Shown piece by piece: positions 8,901 through 20,325 of a stretch of 64,000 nt of DNA; position 1 is the stretch's first letter; the number at the start of each line of letters is the position of its first letter. The position numbers and the translations under genes were made by a program. The notes under the pieces were generated by a model. It did no database searches. It was given only the letters and a program-made list of their open reading frames with translations, and had not been told where the DNA came from. This DNA comes from Blastopirellula retiformator (GTDB lineage: Bacteria > Planctomycetota > Planctomycetia > Pirellulales > Pirellulaceae): assembly GCF_007859755.1 (NCBI RefSeq), contig NZ_SJPF01000002.1, forward strand, positions 701,729 through 765,728. The letters run 5' to 3'.

Positions 8901-11462
8901 TCAAAGCTCTGGATCCTCAAGTCGGCGATGGATCGCCAGAATCGAGGTCGCATCAATGAGCGTCAGGACGACGCCAGCCAAGCCCCGAATTCCTTGATAG
9001 GGCAGAACGCGCATTAAGTAGCTCCCTTTTGTGCGCGATTCGACAGCTCGTTCGATCGGCTGTTGCGTTTCTAAGACCTGCCGCACGTCTTCGATCGGCT
9101 CGACATCGACCAGGTTATGGGCGATATGACTGATCGGGCGTCCAATGTCCTGATCGAGAATGTGGAACACCTCTTTCGCCTCGGCCGTAAACTTGCGGAT
9201 CTTCAAGTCGTTATCCAGGAATACCGTCCCAATCCTCGTGCTCTTGAGCAAGTGATCCATATCTTCGGTCAGCTGCGACAGCTCGGTGATCTTCTTCTGA
9301 TGCTCCGAATTGACGGTGAACAGCTCTTCGTTCACGCCATGCAGTTCTTCGTTGGTGCTTTGCAGCTCTTCGTTTGACGCGACCAGCTCTTCGTTGGCCG
9401 ATTGCAGTTCCTCGTTGCTCGTCTCCAGCTCTTCGACGGTCGCCTGCAAGGTTTCCTTCGTATAGTCGAGTTCACGCTCCAGCGAGACGATCCGCTGCGC
9501 CGATTGGTCGGCCGAATCAAAAGGAACGGCGACCGTCTCATCGATCACCGGGAGGTCTTGCATTAGCTCCAGCGTGACGAGAAACATTTTCTCCGCACTT
9601 TTGTTGTAAGGTTCGGCAACCAGCCGATAGAGTCGCTCTCCGGTCGTCGTATTGACTCGAACCCCTTCAAACATGATGGTCGTGCCGGTCGTTGAGGCCT
9701 TATGCAGCGCGGCGTTCATCGCCGTCCGCAAGTCCCCTTCAACCATCCGTAAGACGTCCAGAGTCGCCTTCCCTTCGGGCTGCACCAACAGTCGCCGCGA
9801 GTCGCCAAACGAATGGACCAGTTCCAGGTGCTGATTGATCAACAGACTGGGCGGGACATATTTGGCGAGCAGGTGGTCGTAGACTTCGGGAACGAGCCAC
9901 GACTTGTCCGTTCTCGTCTGCGTCGCCACATACGAGGGGCGGTTGAACACGACGCGATTGAGCGCCGGTTGCGGTGGGATTGGCCCCGTTTCCGTCAGGC
10001 GCACGTTTCGCAGCTTGCGATAAACCCGCCACTGACGATCCACTGGCTCAAACTCTTTGTCCAGATCGCCAATGCTCTCGCTCGGTCCCAAAAACAAGAT
10101 GCCGCCCACGCTGAGCCCGAAGTGGAACAGCGAGAGGACGCGCTTTTGCACTTCCTGGTTGAAGTAGATCAGCACGTTGCGGCAGCTAATCAGATCGATT
10201 CGGGTAAAGGGAGGATCCTTGGTGATGTCATGCGGCGCGAAAATCACCTTTTGCCGCAGCTCCGCCGAAATATGGTACAGATCGCCGATTCGCGTAAAGT
10301 ACTTGTCGCGGAACTCGATCGGCATTCGCGAAACGCTGGCCGAAGAATAGACGCCGGAACTGGCCGTCTCCATTGAAGTCTGGTGAACATCCGAGGCGAA
10401 TAGTTTGAGATCGACGTCGACCCCTTGTCGTTCGATACACTCGGTCGCCAACATCGCCAACGAATAGGCCTCTTCACCGGTCGCGCAGCCGGGTACCCAA
10501 ATCCGCAGTTCGCCGGTATCGGCGGCTCGCTCAACCAGTCGCGGAAAGATGTTATTACGCAACAGCTGAAACGCGTCGAGATCGCGAAAGAATTGGGTCA
10601 CTTCGACCAATAGATCGCGATACAGCACGTCCAGCTCGCGCGAGTCTCCCTCCACCAACTGCGAATATTCGGCCAGCGACGAGCAGCGCGACAACTTCAC
10701 CCGCCGCTCAATTCGACGGACGATCGTTGTCGGCTTGTACATGCTGAAGTCGATCCCGTATTGATTCCGAAACAGCCGGAAGATCGTCGCCAGTTCGCCC
10801 GACTCGGACAGCTCCTCATCTTGCCCCGCTTGATCGACGAACGACGAGGGACTTTGGATATACTCCAAAATCCGACTCGCGATACTATCGGGCGGGCAAA
10901 CGACGTCAGCCAATCCGGTGCCTAGCGCACTGCGCGGCATCCCGTCAAACCCGGCCGACTGGATCGATTGCACGACGACCAGCCCGCCGGCCTCATGCAC
11001 GTCCTGAATCCCCCGCGAACCGTCGCTGCCGGTCCCCGACAGGACCACGGCGATCGCACGCTCTTTGGCGTCTTTGGCCAGCGAACGAAAGAAGATGTCG
11101 ATCGGCAGGTTCAAACTTCCCAGGTTTTGATCGATTAGCTGAAGCTTCCCTGCGGCGAGTTCCATGTTCTTCTTCGGCGGAATCAAGTAGATCGCATTGG
11201 CCTCGATCTCCATGCCGTCTTCAACTCGGTGGATCGGAATCTTGGTGCGGCGGGCCAGCAGCTCGTCCATCAGACTCTTGAAGTCGGGCGATAGATGTTG
11301 GACGACGACGAACGCCATGTTGCTGTCGACCGGCATGTTGTCAAACAGCCGCTCCAGCGCCTCTAGCCCGCCGGCCGATGCGCCGACGCCGACGACATAA
11401 AAGGATTTCTTGTCGCGTTGGAGAAGTTCTCCCGGCGAACTCGATGCGTCTTGCTCATTCAT
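8901..11462 (-). CDS. CheB-CheR-PAS protein without kinase
   Basis: An 853-residue protein with CheB (about 22-205; GASAGG with S29, [15 protein letters not shown]), CheR (about 235-500; [20 protein letters not shown]), a NEEL-rich coiled coil (about 660-730) and a terminal PAS domain. It stops soon after the PAS and has no HisKA or HATPase. ATG at 11462 has AAAAGG as its ribosome binding site, which lies inside the last codons of the upstream gene. The stop of that gene is only six bases away, so the two are almost certainly co-transcribed. The sequence is closest to the 1094-residue neighbour, which suggests tandem duplication followed by loss or gain of the kinase module. Confidence 0.9.
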   Translation of the reverse strand: MNEQDASSSPGELLQRDKKSFYVVGVGASAGGLEALERLFDNMPVDSNMAFVVVQHLSPDFKSLMDELLARRTKIPIHRVEDGMEIEANAIYLIPPKKNMELAAGKLQLIDQNLGSLNLPIDIFFRSLAKDAKERAIAVVLSGTGSDGSRGIQDVHEAGGLVVVQSIQSAGFDGMPRSALGTGLADVVCPPDSIASRILEYIQSPSSFVDQAGQDEELSESGELATIFRLFRNQYGIDFSMYKPTTIVRRIERRVKLSRCSSLAEYSQLVEGDSRELDVLYRDLLVEVTQFFRDLDAFQLLRNNIFPRLVERAADTGELRIWVPGCATGEEAYSLAMLATECIERQGVDVDLKLFASDVHQTSMETASSGVYSSASVSRMPIEFRDKYFTRIGDLYHISAELRQKVIFAPHDITKDPPFTRIDLISCRNVLIYFNQEVQKRVLSLFHFGLSVGGILFLGPSESIGDLDKEFEPVDRQWRVYRKLRNVRLTETGPIPPQPALNRVVFNRPSYVATQTRTDKSWLVPEVYDHLLAKYVPPSLLINQHLELVHSFGDSRRLLVQPEGKATLDVLRMVEGDLRTAMNAALHKASTTGTTIMFEGVRVNTTTGERLYRLVAEPYNKSAEKMFLVTLELMQDLPVIDETVAVPFDSADQSAQRIVSLERELDYTKETLQATVEELETSNEELQSANEELVASNEELQSTNEELHGVNEELFTVNSEHQKKITELSQLTEDMDHLLKSTRIGTVFLDNDLKIRKFTAEAKEVFHILDQDIGRPISHIAHNLVDVEPIEDVRQVLETQQPIERAVESRTKGSYLMRVLPYQGIRGLAGVVLTLIDATSILAIHRRLEDPEL

Positions 11463-11468
11463 GATGAC

Positions 11469-14400
11469 TTACCTTTTGGCCCGCACCAGGCCAGTCTTAT
11501 CCTCTCGGGGAAATTGCAAGAAAAAGGTGCTGCCGCGTCCCGGGGTCGATTCGACCCACATCCAACCGCGGTGCCGGTCCATGATGCGTCGACAAAGGGC
11601 GAGCCCTAAGCCGATTCCATCGCAATCCTCTTTCATCCCCAGTCGCTGAAAGATGATGAAAATGCGTTCGTAGTTTCGCTGCTCGATCCCAATTCCGTTG
11701 TCGTGCACCGAAATCAACCAGCCGCCGTCGCGAGTTCTCGCCCCAACATGAATTTTGGCGGGGCGATCGTCCCGAAATTTGATCGCGTTGTGGATCAGCT
11801 CTTGCAGGCAGATAACCAGTTGAGCTTCGTCGCCTTCGATCCGCGGCAACGGTTCGTACGTCACGGTGGTTTCGGTCGCTTGGATTTCCGCGTTCAATTC
11901 GATCAGCGCCGTCTCGATCACTTTGTCGAGCGAAACGCTCTCTAAGTTGGCGCCGCGCGTGTTGACCCGCGAATAGGCGAGCAGCGACAGGATCATCCGG
12001 TCCATTCGAACCGACGAGTTGCGTATGCCCTCCAAGTGCTCCTTGGCGTCTCCCACGTTCGTCGCCGATTCGTCGATGCGGCTGATGAACTCCTGAATAT
12101 GGCGCAAGGGAGTCTGCAGGTCGTGCGACACGGCGTAGGCGAACTCTTGCAACTCCTTCTGACTGATAACCAAATCCTCTTCCGCCTGCTCGGCCAGCGA
12201 TGCGGCGACCTTGACGGCGGTAATGTCGTCAAACGTCAGCACCAGGCCGTCCGAGGCGCCCGACTCGTCAAAGTAGGGCCGCACCCGTTTTAGATAGGAT
12301 CGTCCCTCTCGGCTGCGCACTTCTTTCTCGAGCGTGTCGCCCGACTCCAGCACAGCGCGGAGGTCGTTGATCAGGTCGAAGTTTTCCAGGTTGTAGCTGA
12401 TGTGTTGAATCGGCCGTCCGACGTCGTGTTCGACAACGTGAAATGCGGAAGCGATCGACGGGGTAAATTTGCGGATGCGCAATTCGTTGTCGAGAAAAAT
12501 AGTGCCGATATCGCTGCTGGTGAGCAAGTTGTCCAGGTCGTTCGTCAGCGCCGTCAACTCGTCGATTTTCCGTTGATACTCAGAGTTGACCGTATACAAC
12601 TCTTCGTTGACGCTATGCAACTCTTCGTTGGTGCTCTGCAGTTCCTCGTTCGATGCGATCAACTCTTCGTTGGTCGACTGCAACTCTTCGTTGCTGGTCT
12701 CCAATTCCTCAACCGTGGTTTGCAGCGACTCGCGGGTATGATCGAGTTCCTGCTCCAACTCGTCGATCCGACCGCTGCGCTGCTGGTCAAACTCAATCGT
12801 TTGCGTCGTCTCGACAGGCGCCTGCGCCACTTCCTGCTGCTCTTCCAAACAGATCAAGAACAACTTGCGACTACCCTTTAAATAGGGCTCGACCCGCACA
12901 TTCAGACGGCGGTCGCCGATCGCCGTCTTCGCGATGACGCTGCGAAAGGTGACCGTCTCGTCCTGTTGATTGGCGCGATGCAGCGCCGCGGTGACGGCTG
13001 TTTGCAGATCGCCTTCGACCATCCGAGACACATCCAAAGTGGTTCGTCCCGGCGGCTGGACCAACATCTTGCGAGCCTCGCCAAAGGTGTGAATCAACTC
13101 AAAGAACTCATTCACAAGCAAACTGGGCGGCACATACTTGGCCAACAGGTCTTCATAGGCGCCCGGCAGGAACCAGGAGTCCTCCGGTTTCGATCCGCCA
13201 TTGCCGCCAATCTGCGTCCGCCCTTGCGAGATGGCGGCCGGCGGGGGAGCGATCGGCATTCGCGCCGACTCGGGTAGCCGCACGTCGCGCAGTTTCCGAT
13301 AAATTCGCCAGTGCTGGTCGATGGTCTCAAATTCTTTCGCCAGGTTGCCGATCGTTTCGCTCGGTCCCAGCATCAACGTTCCACCGACACGCATACCGAA
13401 GTGGAACATGGCCAAAATTCGCTTTTGAATTTCGGGTTCCAGATAGATCAACACATTGCGACAACTGATCAAGTTAATGCGGGTAAAGGGTGGGTCGCGG
13501 GTCAGATCATGCCGGGCAAAGACGACCATCCGCCGAATTTCGGGCTTGATATGGTAGAAGTCGCCGTGCAGCGAAAAGTACTTGTCGCGATAGCGCGCCG
13601 GCATATTCTCAACTGATTTCGGAGCGTAGACCCCAGCGCTGGCGATCTCCATCGATTTTTGATGAACGTCGCTGGCGAAAATCTTGACGCTCAACGATCG
13701 CTGCATTCTCTCGGCGGCTTCATGCACCAGCATCGCGATCGAATACGCTTCTTCGCCGGTAGCGCAGCCCGAAACCCACCCCCGGATCTCATCATCCGCG
13801 GCACATTCGGCGACAATTTTCGGAATGACGTCCGTCTCCAACCGGCGGAACGCCTCGGGATCGCGAAAGAAGGAGGTCACTTCGACCAATAAGTCTCGAT
13901 ACAGCAAGTCGAGCTCGTCGGTGTTGTTGTCCAATTTGTTGACGTAGTCGCCCAGGTCGGCGACCTGCGAAAGTTGCATCCGTCGCTCGATGCGCCGCTG
14001 AATCGTCGCCGCCTTGTAGTGCGTAAAATCGATCCCAAACCGCTGACGAAACAGGCGAAAAAGCGCCGGAAGAGCACCTTCGTCCGAGTAGCCCGCGTCT
14101 TCGACCTGACCCCGCTGAAAATCGCCCGGCTTGCCGATAAACTCCAAAATCTTGCCCGGCATCGATTGCGGTCGGCATACCAGGTCGGCGAATCCGGTCG
14201 CAGCCGATGCCCGGGGCATGCCGTCAAATCCAGCCGACTCTGAATCTTGAATGACGACCAAGCCGCCGCTTTGATGGATGTCACGAATCCCCCGCGATCC
14301 GTCCGATCCGGTACCGGAAAGGACGACGCCGATGGCATGTTTCCCCTGGTCTTTCGCCAGCGAACGAAAAAAGACGTCGATCGGCAGTTTAAAGCCGGAG

Positions 14401-14753
14401 TCCCGATCGTGTTGGGTAAGGCGGAGAACGCCGCCTTCGATCGTGATATCGTGTTTCGGTTGCAACAGATAGATCGCATTCGGCTCGACACGCATCCCAT
14501 CTTCCACGCGATGGATCGCAATTTGCGTGTGCCGAGCCAAGAGCTGATCCATCAGGCTCTTGAAATCGGGGGACAGATGCTGCACGACCACGAACGCCAT
14601 GCCGCTATTCTTCGGCATATGATCGAAGAACAGTTCTAGCGACTCCAGCCCACCGGCTGAAGCGCCAATGCCTACCACATAAAACGGAGCTTCAGCGGGC
14701 GTTTCGTCCGCGCCGGCCTCGTCCGCAGGCGACGTGGCGTCTGGTGTGGTCAT
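11469..14753 (-). CDS. CheB-CheR-PAS-histidine kinase
   Basis: A 1094-residue protein: CheB (about 24-210; GASAGG with S32, [15 protein letters not shown]), CheR (about 225-505; [20 protein letters not shown]), long NEEL coiled coil (about 660-745), PAS, then HisKA with [10 protein letters not shown] and HATPase_c ([24 protein letters not shown]), a phytochrome-kinase-like ending. It lacks the receiver seen in the 1331-residue paralogue. The start at 14753 (MTTPDATS) was chosen because the CheB domain follows at once. The longer frame to 14843 adds sequence with no match to the family. Its ribosome binding site is weak (GGGG about 10 bases upstream). It is first in a two-gene unit with the kinase-less paralogue. 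Confidence 0.9.
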   Translation of the reverse strand: MTTPDATSPADEAGADETPAEAPFYVVGIGASAGGLESLELFFDHMPKNSGMAFVVVQHLSPDFKSLMDQLLARHTQIAIHRVEDGMRVEPNAIYLLQPKHDITIEGGVLRLTQHDRDSGFKLPIDVFFRSLAKDQGKHAIGVVLSGTGSDGSRGIRDIHQSGGLVVIQDSESAGFDGMPRASAATGFADLVCRPQSMPGKILEFIGKPGDFQRGQVEDAGYSDEGALPALFRLFRQRFGIDFTHYKAATIQRRIERRMQLSQVADLGDYVNKLDNNTDELDLLYRDLLVEVTSFFRDPEAFRRLETDVIPKIVAECAADDEIRGWVSGCATGEEAYSIAMLVHEAAERMQRSLSVKIFASDVHQKSMEIASAGVYAPKSVENMPARYRDKYFSLHGDFYHIKPEIRRMVVFARHDLTRDPPFTRINLISCRNVLIYLEPEIQKRILAMFHFGMRVGGTLMLGPSETIGNLAKEFETIDQHWRIYRKLRDVRLPESARMPIAPPPAAISQGRTQIGGNGGSKPEDSWFLPGAYEDLLAKYVPPSLLVNEFFELIHTFGEARKMLVQPPGRTTLDVSRMVEGDLQTAVTAALHRANQQDETVTFRSVIAKTAIGDRRLNVRVEPYLKGSRKLFLICLEEQQEVAQAPVETTQTIEFDQQRSGRIDELEQELDHTRESLQTTVEELETSNEELQSTNEELIASNEELQSTNEELHSVNEELYTVNSEYQRKIDELTALTNDLDNLLTSSDIGTIFLDNELRIRKFTPSIASAFHVVEHDVGRPIQHISYNLENFDLINDLRAVLESGDTLEKEVRSREGRSYLKRVRPYFDESGASDGLVLTFDDITAVKVAASLAEQAEEDLVISQKELQEFAYAVSHDLQTPLRHIQEFISRIDESATNVGDAKEHLEGIRNSSVRMDRMILSLLAYSRVNTRGANLESVSLDKVIETALIELNAEIQATETTVTYEPLPRIEGDEAQLVICLQELIHNAIKFRDDRPAKIHVGARTRDGGWLISVHDNGIGIEQRNYERIFIIFQRLGMKEDCDGIGLGLALCRRIMDRHRGWMWVESTPGRGSTFFLQFPREDKTGLVRAKR

Positions 14754-14939
14754 CCAATTCTGCCCCAAAAGCGACAATTTTTTTCTGCCGTATTGTAGCA
14801 ATTGGATTTCCGGTTGCCATTCAGTTCTCCACAATCCCCTCATAGGGAAGCAAATAGAGAGCCGTACTACGCCGCATTTTTCCTATCAATCGCCGCCGTG
14901 CTCGCTGTGGCGATCCAGGCTCCTGTCGGTGACGGAATT

Positions 14940-15707
14940 TCAGTTCAGTACGCTTTCGCGATGGCAGCCCGAACCTTCGATGATTTCTTCAACGAGGTTG
15001 CTAGGATTGATCGGCTTTTGAAACCAGCGATCGCAGCCCTGCGGCCCCAGTTCGACGCCATATTCGGTCGGATGAATCCCGCTGACGGCGAATACCTTGA
15101 GATGCTCGTACTTGGCGTTCCGGCGAATCTCGCGAACGGTCCATCCGCCGTTGAACTTCGGCATGTTCATGTCGAGCAAGATCACGTCGGGCATCGTGTT
15201 TTGCGCCAAGTAGCGGATCGCATCGGCGCCATTATTGACGGTCGCCACCTCGAACTGTTTGAGACTCAAAAAGCTGGCCAACAAGCGGGCCTCGTTCACG
15301 TTGTCATCGACGACTAGCGCCCGGCGGATCACCGCGCCGGAAGCATCTTGCTCTGGCGGCGACCATTGCTTGACTTGGCGATCAAGCGCGTCCAGATCAC
15401 GAATGATTCGCGTTAATAGGGCCAGAACATGCCCGGAGTCGGTAATTTCCGCCGCCTTTTGCACCTGTTCCAGCGATTGAATCGCCCGGTGCAGATGATC
15501 GGATATCGGGCTGAGGCCGAGCTTGTCGCGATTGACGGCCAGACCGCTGAACTCGCTCGGCGGAAGTTCTTTGCGGCGAACATGCACTTCGGGAGGAGCG
15601 TCGATGCCAAGCCGAACCTTCGACTTGGAAAGCTGCAGAACCTTGATGGTGATTCCGAGGTTTGAGAACTCAATCGATTCGGACGAATTGCGAGACAGAA
15701 CGAGCAT
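14940..15707 (-). CDS. CsrA RNA-binding domain fused to receiver domain (copy 2)
   Basis: A 255-residue paralogue of the protein at 3640-4425. CsrA domain at residues 1-50 (MLVLSRNSSESI, GITI, VRLGIDAPPEVHVRRKEL, with R45 in the RNA-contact position), helical linker about 58-118 with histidines near residue 71 (SDHLHRAI), and a receiver at about 128-245 (VVDDN acidic pair, acceptor D179 in LLDMNMPKF, AVSG, conserved Lys in FQKPINP). The ATG at 15707 follows AAGGAAA and gives the canonical CsrA N-terminus; an in-frame TTG at 15725 is less likely. The leader contains an AGGA-loop hairpin 27 bases upstream. Two fusions in one kinase-rich cluster argue that they are the output end of the cluster (inference). 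Confidence 0.93.
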   Translation of the reverse strand: MLVLSRNSSESIEFSNLGITIKVLQLSKSKVRLGIDAPPEVHVRRKELPPSEFSGLAVNRDKLGLSPISDHLHRAIQSLEQVQKAAEITDSGHVLALLTRIIRDLDALDRQVKQWSPPEQDASGAVIRRALVVDDNVNEARLLASFLSLKQFEVATVNNGADAIRYLAQNTMPDVILLDMNMPKFNGGWTVREIRRNAKYEHLKVFAVSGIHPTEYGVELGPQGCDRWFQKPINPSNLVEEIIEGSGCHRESVLN

Positions 15708-15733
15708 ACAGGGTTTCCTTTCCAAGAGAACTT

Positions 15734-15755
15734 TTCAGGCAACTTCCTACCTGAA
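15734..15755 (-). promoter_or_regulatory. Leader hairpin with AGGA loop upstream of CsrA-REC 2
   Basis: TTCAGG and CCTGAA pair to close a 10-base loop that reads TAGGAAGTTG on the minus strand. The hairpin is 27 bases upstream of the ATG, and a second GGA lies in the AAGGAAA ribosome binding site. A loop GGA followed by a GGA at the ribosome binding site is the arrangement known from CsrA-repressed leaders. Confidence 0.55.
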
Positions 15756-16017
15756 CTGCTAGTATCCGACTAATGATTGGACGTCGTGAATAGCACCTCA
15801 CCGACATGTAGAGCAGACGACGGTCTGCATAGCCGAGGGCCATCGTGACAAGAGCGTGACGTCCAGTCGGACTGGTATGGAAACCTGCCGGGAATCACTT
15901 CCCCGCGTCTCGTCGGAAAAGAGTTCTAACGGGACTGACGAAATTCGACAACATCAAACAAGTGCGATCTGTATGGAAAACTTGCAATTATTTTCCAATC
16001 GGTCTCATAGGCGCCTA
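15756..16017. other. Promoter region between single receiver and CsrA-REC 2
   Basis: About 260 bases with no gene. It holds the promoter of the CsrA-REC 2 gene and the end of the receiver gene. Two small palindromes are visible, GCAGAC-GACG-GTCTGC (about 15811-15826) and CCAGTCGGACTGG (about 15864-15876). Nothing else is recognised. Confidence 0.35.
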
Positions 16018-16443
16018 TTAGCGATCCGATGGCGAGTCTTGTAAGCTCCACTCAACATCGAGCTTGCTCAGTTGATCGGCGAACTGTCGTCCCTTGCACA
16101 GATAGCCGGAAATATGCGGCTTACATGCGTCGAGTGCGCCCGGATCATACCAGGAACTTGCCAATACGAAGATCCGATGAGATTGGAGCTGCGGATCGTC
16201 TCGGACCACTTCCAGAAACTCTTGTCCCGACATCCGCGGCATGTTTAAGTCGAGCAGTATGCAGTAGACCGAATCATGCTCCGGCGCCGCTGCGGTTGCC
16301 CGTAAGACTTCCAAACCTTCTTCTCCATCGCGAACTCGCACGACCCGATTGGCGATTCGCTGACGCGTAATCGCTCGCCGCATCGAATCGGCGTCGATGT
16401 CGTCATCATCGATGATCAGGATCGTCATCTCGCTCGCAACCAT
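16018..16443 (-). CDS. Single-domain response regulator (Rcp1-like)
   Basis: A 141-residue stand-alone receiver. It has the acidic cluster IIDDDDIDAD near the N-terminus, acceptor Asp in LLDLNMPRMSG, the Ser of VLASSW and the conserved Lys in LCKGRQF. The insertion pattern around EHDSVYCILLDLNMP is typical of receivers paired with phytochrome-type kinases. It lies 31 bases after the large CHASE hybrid kinase in the direction of transcription, so it is probably co-expressed and could shuttle phosphate between that kinase and the CsrA-REC protein just downstream (inference). ATG at 16443 is preceded by GGAAGT; Met6 is an alternative start. Confidence 0.85.
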   Translation of the reverse strand: MVASEMTILIIDDDDIDADSMRRAITRQRIANRVVRVRDGEEGLEVLRATAAAPEHDSVYCILLDLNMPRMSGQEFLEVVRDDPQLQSHRIFVLASSWYDPGALDACKPHISGYLCKGRQFADQLSKLDVEWSLQDSPSDR

Positions 16444-16474
16444 ACTTCCGTTCCCTCGCTGAAATCGAGCGTCG

Positions 16475-19400
16475 TCAATTGGTTTGGCAATAGCGGTGGA
16501 GATAGGGCAGCAGGCCCGAGACCATCGCGGCTAACTTCGCCGCTTGCTGGTCGGCCGAATCGAAATCGCCGCGGGTTCCCCGCTGCTCCAGATCTAACGC
16601 TATTGTAGCCGCTTCCATTTGGTGAAAAAAGCGAAGGCCGCTTTTTAATTTGTGGGCCGAGACGGTCAGCCGATGGTCGTCCTGCTCTGCAATCGCCTGC
16701 TGGACGCTGCGAATACTCTCCTCCATTTCCTCAGCATAGGTCGCGACAATTTCGACCAGCACGGGACGATTGTCCCCCAAGCGCGATAAGATTTTCCGCC
16801 AAGGCACCGGCGAGTCTTCGCTGACCACCGCCGGCGTCTCCGGCGACCGCTCGCTTTGGGCCTCTACCGCGACCGCCTCTGGGCCGGCAATTCGCATCGC
16901 GCTGTCGATCGCCGCGAACAGCGAGTCCGGCAAAAGCGGCTTCGATACGTACGCATCCATCCCAGCCGACAGACAACGCTCGCGATCGGTCTTCAGCGCG
17001 TGGGCGGTCGTCGCGACGATCGGCACATGGCCGCCCGTTTTTTGTTCGTACTCGCGGATCAGATAGGCGGCGGTCAGGCCATCCATCTCCGGCATCTGCA
17101 CATCCATCAGGATCACGTCAAACTGACCGTCTTTGACCGCCTGTAGCGCCTCAACGCCGTTCTCCGCAATGGAGATCTGATGGTTTCGACGCCTTAGAAT
17201 TGCGGTCGCCACTTGCTGATTGGCGCGGCTATCTTCGCACAACAAGATCCGCATTCCCGCTGTGGCCGATTCGGCCGGCGGCGGAAGCGTCGACGCCGCC
17301 TGGTCGATGTTCCCACTCAAGCCAAGCCCCTCGACCATCGCCTCCAACAATTCGGACGGTTTCACTGGTTTACAAATCTTCGACGCGACTGGAACTCGAG
17401 CGGCGTTACCGAGGCTTTCAATTCGTCCAGCGGAGACCAGGATCACCACCGGTAGGCCATATCGCTCGGGGGCGCCGTTAACAGTCTGGATCAACTCCAG
17501 ACCATCAAAGTTCGGCATCTTCAGGTCAGTAACCAACAGATCAACTTGCCTTTGAGCCTGCTTTTCGGCCTGCAAGATGCGCAGCGCCGCTTCACCCGAT
17601 TGGGCCTGCAGCGTCTCGATTTGGTGTGACTCCGCCACGTCGCACAGCGTCAATAGATCGAGTTCGTTGTCGTCGACGATTAGCGCTCGCCGACCTCGCA
17701 GGCCTTCCACAATCGTCCACCACGGCTCCGAGATCTCTCCCTCACTGCGACGGAGGCGCACCGTAAACCAAAACGTACTGCCGACGCCCAACTCGCTCTC
17801 GACGCCGATTTCTCCTCCCAGTTGATGCACCAGCCGGGACGAAATCGTCAGTCCCAACCCGGTGCCGCCATACCGCCGCGTGGTTGAAGTATCCGCTTGT
17901 TCAAACACGTTGAAAATCGACGCTTGCTTTTCCGCCGGGATGCCGATGCCGGAATCTTTGACCGAGAATTTCAGCAGGATTTCCTGCGGGTCGAGATCCT
18001 CCTGCTCGACGGCGGCGACGCGAACATCGACCGTTCCCTGAGTCGTAAACTTGATCGCATTGCCGGTCAGATTGATCAATACCTGCCCCAGTCGGCGGGC
18101 ATCTCCCCGGAGTTCGCCGGGAACGTTGCGGGCGACGTGATAGCTCAGCTCGACGGGTTGATCCAGCGTTTTTGCGGCCATCGGCTTGAGAAGCTTCGCG
18201 ACCAACTCGTGCGGTTGAAACGGCGCCTCCTCCAGATCGGACTTCCCCGCTTCGATCTTCGAGAAGTCGAGAATATCGTTGATGATTTGCAACAACGTAC
18301 TGGAAGATTCGGCGACGGTGTTCAAATATTCGCGTTGTTCGCTCGACAGGTCGGTTCGCAAAACGGAGTCGGTCAAACCGATGATTGCATTCATGGGAGT
18401 CCGAATCTCGTGACTCATGTTGGCCAGAAACTCGCTCTTCGCCAGATTCGCTTTTTCCGCAATCCGTCGCGCCTCGCGGGCCTCCTCTTCGCTTTGCCGA
18501 ACTTCGACCATCAGATTGTGCGACAGGGCCATGCTTCTTCCCATCGACCACATGACGCCGACCAACAGCAGCGACAATATCGAGCCGGCAACCCCAATCA
18601 TCGCCGGCATGGTGCGGTCGATGCGACTCTCAAACACCGGTGAACTAACGGTCGTCACCGCCCACTTGCGCCCGCCAGCGTCAATTACGGTTCGCTCCAC
18701 AAACTTGCGAAAGCCTTGCCCCTGCAGTTCGGCCTCGACCTGGTCAGGGGTGCGATCGCCGTACAGTTTGATTCCCGCTTCATTTTCTTCGATGTCGAAG
18801 ATCATGATCTCGACGTTCCCTTGAGTCCGACTATCGATGCCCGCGAGCGCTTTGTTCAAAATGATCGGCGCGTACAATACGCCGCGCAGCCGCGCCAATC
18901 GTTCCGCCTCAGAGTCAGGCGTTTCCAGAGAATCATAGAGTGGCAAGTAGTAAAGAAAGCCGCTCGTCTTGGCGTTGTCTTGCAGCAGTTCGATCCGCCC
19001 GGTGATCGTTGGTTTCCCGGTCAACGCCGCCTGCTCGATGGCGGTTCGTCGGGTCGACTCCGAACCGATATCGAAACCCCAGGCCTGCCGATTTCGGTCA
19101 AGTGGGAAAATGTAGCGAATAATGAATAAGTCCGCGGCGTCTCCCTTGGTCAGCACCTCGAAATCGGGGCCGTCGTCGTCTCGCACCTCCTGCACGAAGT
19201 TCTTCAACTCGGATCGTTCGACGCGTTGAATCAAGCCCAGGCCGATCGCCCCCGGAAACTCGGTAGCCAAATCGCGCGACTTGACCATCGTAGCGAACTC
19301 ATTCCGAGACACCTCTTCGCGCGACAAATACAAGCCGCGCAAACTTCGCAGGCCGTATACGACGCGATTGACGTTGCGCTCGATATCCTCCACAACCAAG

Positions 19401-20239
19401 TCGGTGAAGTACGAGAACTCCGCCTGTCTCGAATCGCGAATCGTCTTTTGAGCGTCACTCACCAGGTTGCCGGTAACCAGCAGACCGACGACCAGCGTAC
19501 CGATGATAATGCCGGCGACCGGACGAGAACGGCGCAGTTCGGCCAGCGCCAGCTGGCGATCAGCGTCGGTCCGAATAAACCGCAAGCCGCGCCATACCAA
19601 AAAGAACCCGGCCGCGATCAGCGCTAGCAACATCGCCGTATGAATAGCCGTCGTCGAAAAGATGCTGGCGTCGCGGACGTTGGTACGCAGCAGGAACAAG
19701 AAGATGCTGATCAAACCCATTACGCCGGCCAGTGATGCGATCGTCTTGCGAACCCACGACGGCACGAACCCAGAGATCAACTGGCTGATCGCTAACAGCG
19801 CCAAGCCAATGGCGGTGCCAGTCGACATCCGTCCCGGTGGATTTCCCTGATCGACCGAACGGGCATCGGCGCTGACCAGCGTATCAATGCCCAAGTCGAT
19901 CTGCAGGCCGTCTTCGACCAGGCTCAGACTCGCCAACAACAAGACGAACGCGGCCAAGCCAATCGCCGACCAATTCACCTGGTCGCCAATCGCGTTCATC
20001 CGCGCTCTTAACAGGCCGATCGCCGCCAAGACGGCCAGCCCGAGGGCCGTGTTGAACTTCATCGTCGGCAGACCGTCGATCAGCGAACGGAGCGTGATCC
20101 AACCTGCCGGCCAAGCCAACATCACCATCAACGTCGTCGCCAGCGACAAGCCGAGAAGAATTCGCCCCAAGATCAACAACCAGGCGGCGGAAACCACCTG
20201 CATTTCACGTGAGCTCGCTGACAATGCGTTCCTAGTCAT
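16475..20239 (-). CDS. Membrane CHASE hybrid histidine kinase with two receivers and Hpt
   Basis: A 1254-residue hybrid kinase. The N-terminus has about seven hydrophobic segments (within 15-262), followed by an extracytoplasmic CHASE domain (about 285-500; [13 protein letters not shown] and YLPLYDS are family-like) and another membrane segment near 570. Cytoplasmic parts follow in order: HisKA with [12 protein letters not shown], HATPase_c ([24 protein letters not shown]), receiver 1 ([11 protein letters not shown]), receiver 2 ([17 protein letters not shown]) and a C-terminal Hpt whose phosphorylatable His is in SAHKLKSG. All phosphotransfer residues are present, making it the complete relay of the island and the likely sensor input. 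CHASE domains usually sense small extracellular molecules; the ligand here is unknown. Confidence 0.92.
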   Translation of the reverse strand: MTRNALSASSREMQVVSAAWLLILGRILLGLSLATTLMVMLAWPAGWITLRSLIDGLPTMKFNTALGLAVLAAIGLLRARMNAIGDQVNWSAIGLAAFVLLLASLSLVEDGLQIDLGIDTLVSADARSVDQGNPPGRMSTGTAIGLALLAISQLISGFVPSWVRKTIASLAGVMGLISIFLFLLRTNVRDASIFSTTAIHTAMLLALIAAGFFLVWRGLRFIRTDADRQLALAELRRSRPVAGIIIGTLVVGLLVTGNLVSDAQKTIRDSRQAEFSYFTDLVVEDIERNVNRVVYGLRSLRGLYLSREEVSRNEFATMVKSRDLATEFPGAIGLGLIQRVERSELKNFVQEVRDDDGPDFEVLTKGDAADLFIIRYIFPLDRNRQAWGFDIGSESTRRTAIEQAALTGKPTITGRIELLQDNAKTSGFLYYLPLYDSLETPDSEAERLARLRGVLYAPIILNKALAGIDSRTQGNVEIMIFDIEENEAGIKLYGDRTPDQVEAELQGQGFRKFVERTVIDAGGRKWAVTTVSSPVFESRIDRTMPAMIGVAGSILSLLLVGVMWSMGRSMALSHNLMVEVRQSEEEAREARRIAEKANLAKSEFLANMSHEIRTPMNAIIGLTDSVLRTDLSSEQREYLNTVAESSSTLLQIINDILDFSKIEAGKSDLEEAPFQPHELVAKLLKPMAAKTLDQPVELSYHVARNVPGELRGDARRLGQVLINLTGNAIKFTTQGTVDVRVAAVEQEDLDPQEILLKFSVKDSGIGIPAEKQASIFNVFEQADTSTTRRYGGTGLGLTISSRLVHQLGGEIGVESELGVGSTFWFTVRLRRSEGEISEPWWTIVEGLRGRRALIVDDNELDLLTLCDVAESHQIETLQAQSGEAALRILQAEKQAQRQVDLLVTDLKMPNFDGLELIQTVNGAPERYGLPVVILVSAGRIESLGNAARVPVASKICKPVKPSELLEAMVEGLGLSGNIDQAASTLPPPAESATAGMRILLCEDSRANQQVATAILRRRNHQISIAENGVEALQAVKDGQFDVILMDVQMPEMDGLTAAYLIREYEQKTGGHVPIVATTAHALKTDRERCLSAGMDAYVSKPLLPDSLFAAIDSAMRIAGPEAVAVEAQSERSPETPAVVSEDSPVPWRKILSRLGDNRPVLVEIVATYAEEMEESIRSVQQAIAEQDDHRLTVSAHKLKSGLRFFHQMEAATIALDLEQRGTRGDFDSADQQAAKLAAMVSGLLPYLHRYCQTN

Positions 20240-20325
20240 GTCGAACAGTTCCCGACGGGCGTATTGGAGCGGCGCCGTTGCTCTTTGGGCCTGCGAGCGC
20301 TGGGCGAAACAAGATAGCGGTACGG

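Noticed and set aside
4724-14753. Reading the CheB/CheR genes as a chemotaxis operon
   Set aside because: No MCP, CheA, CheW, CheY-flagellar or motor genes are present, and the domains are fused to PAS and kinase modules.
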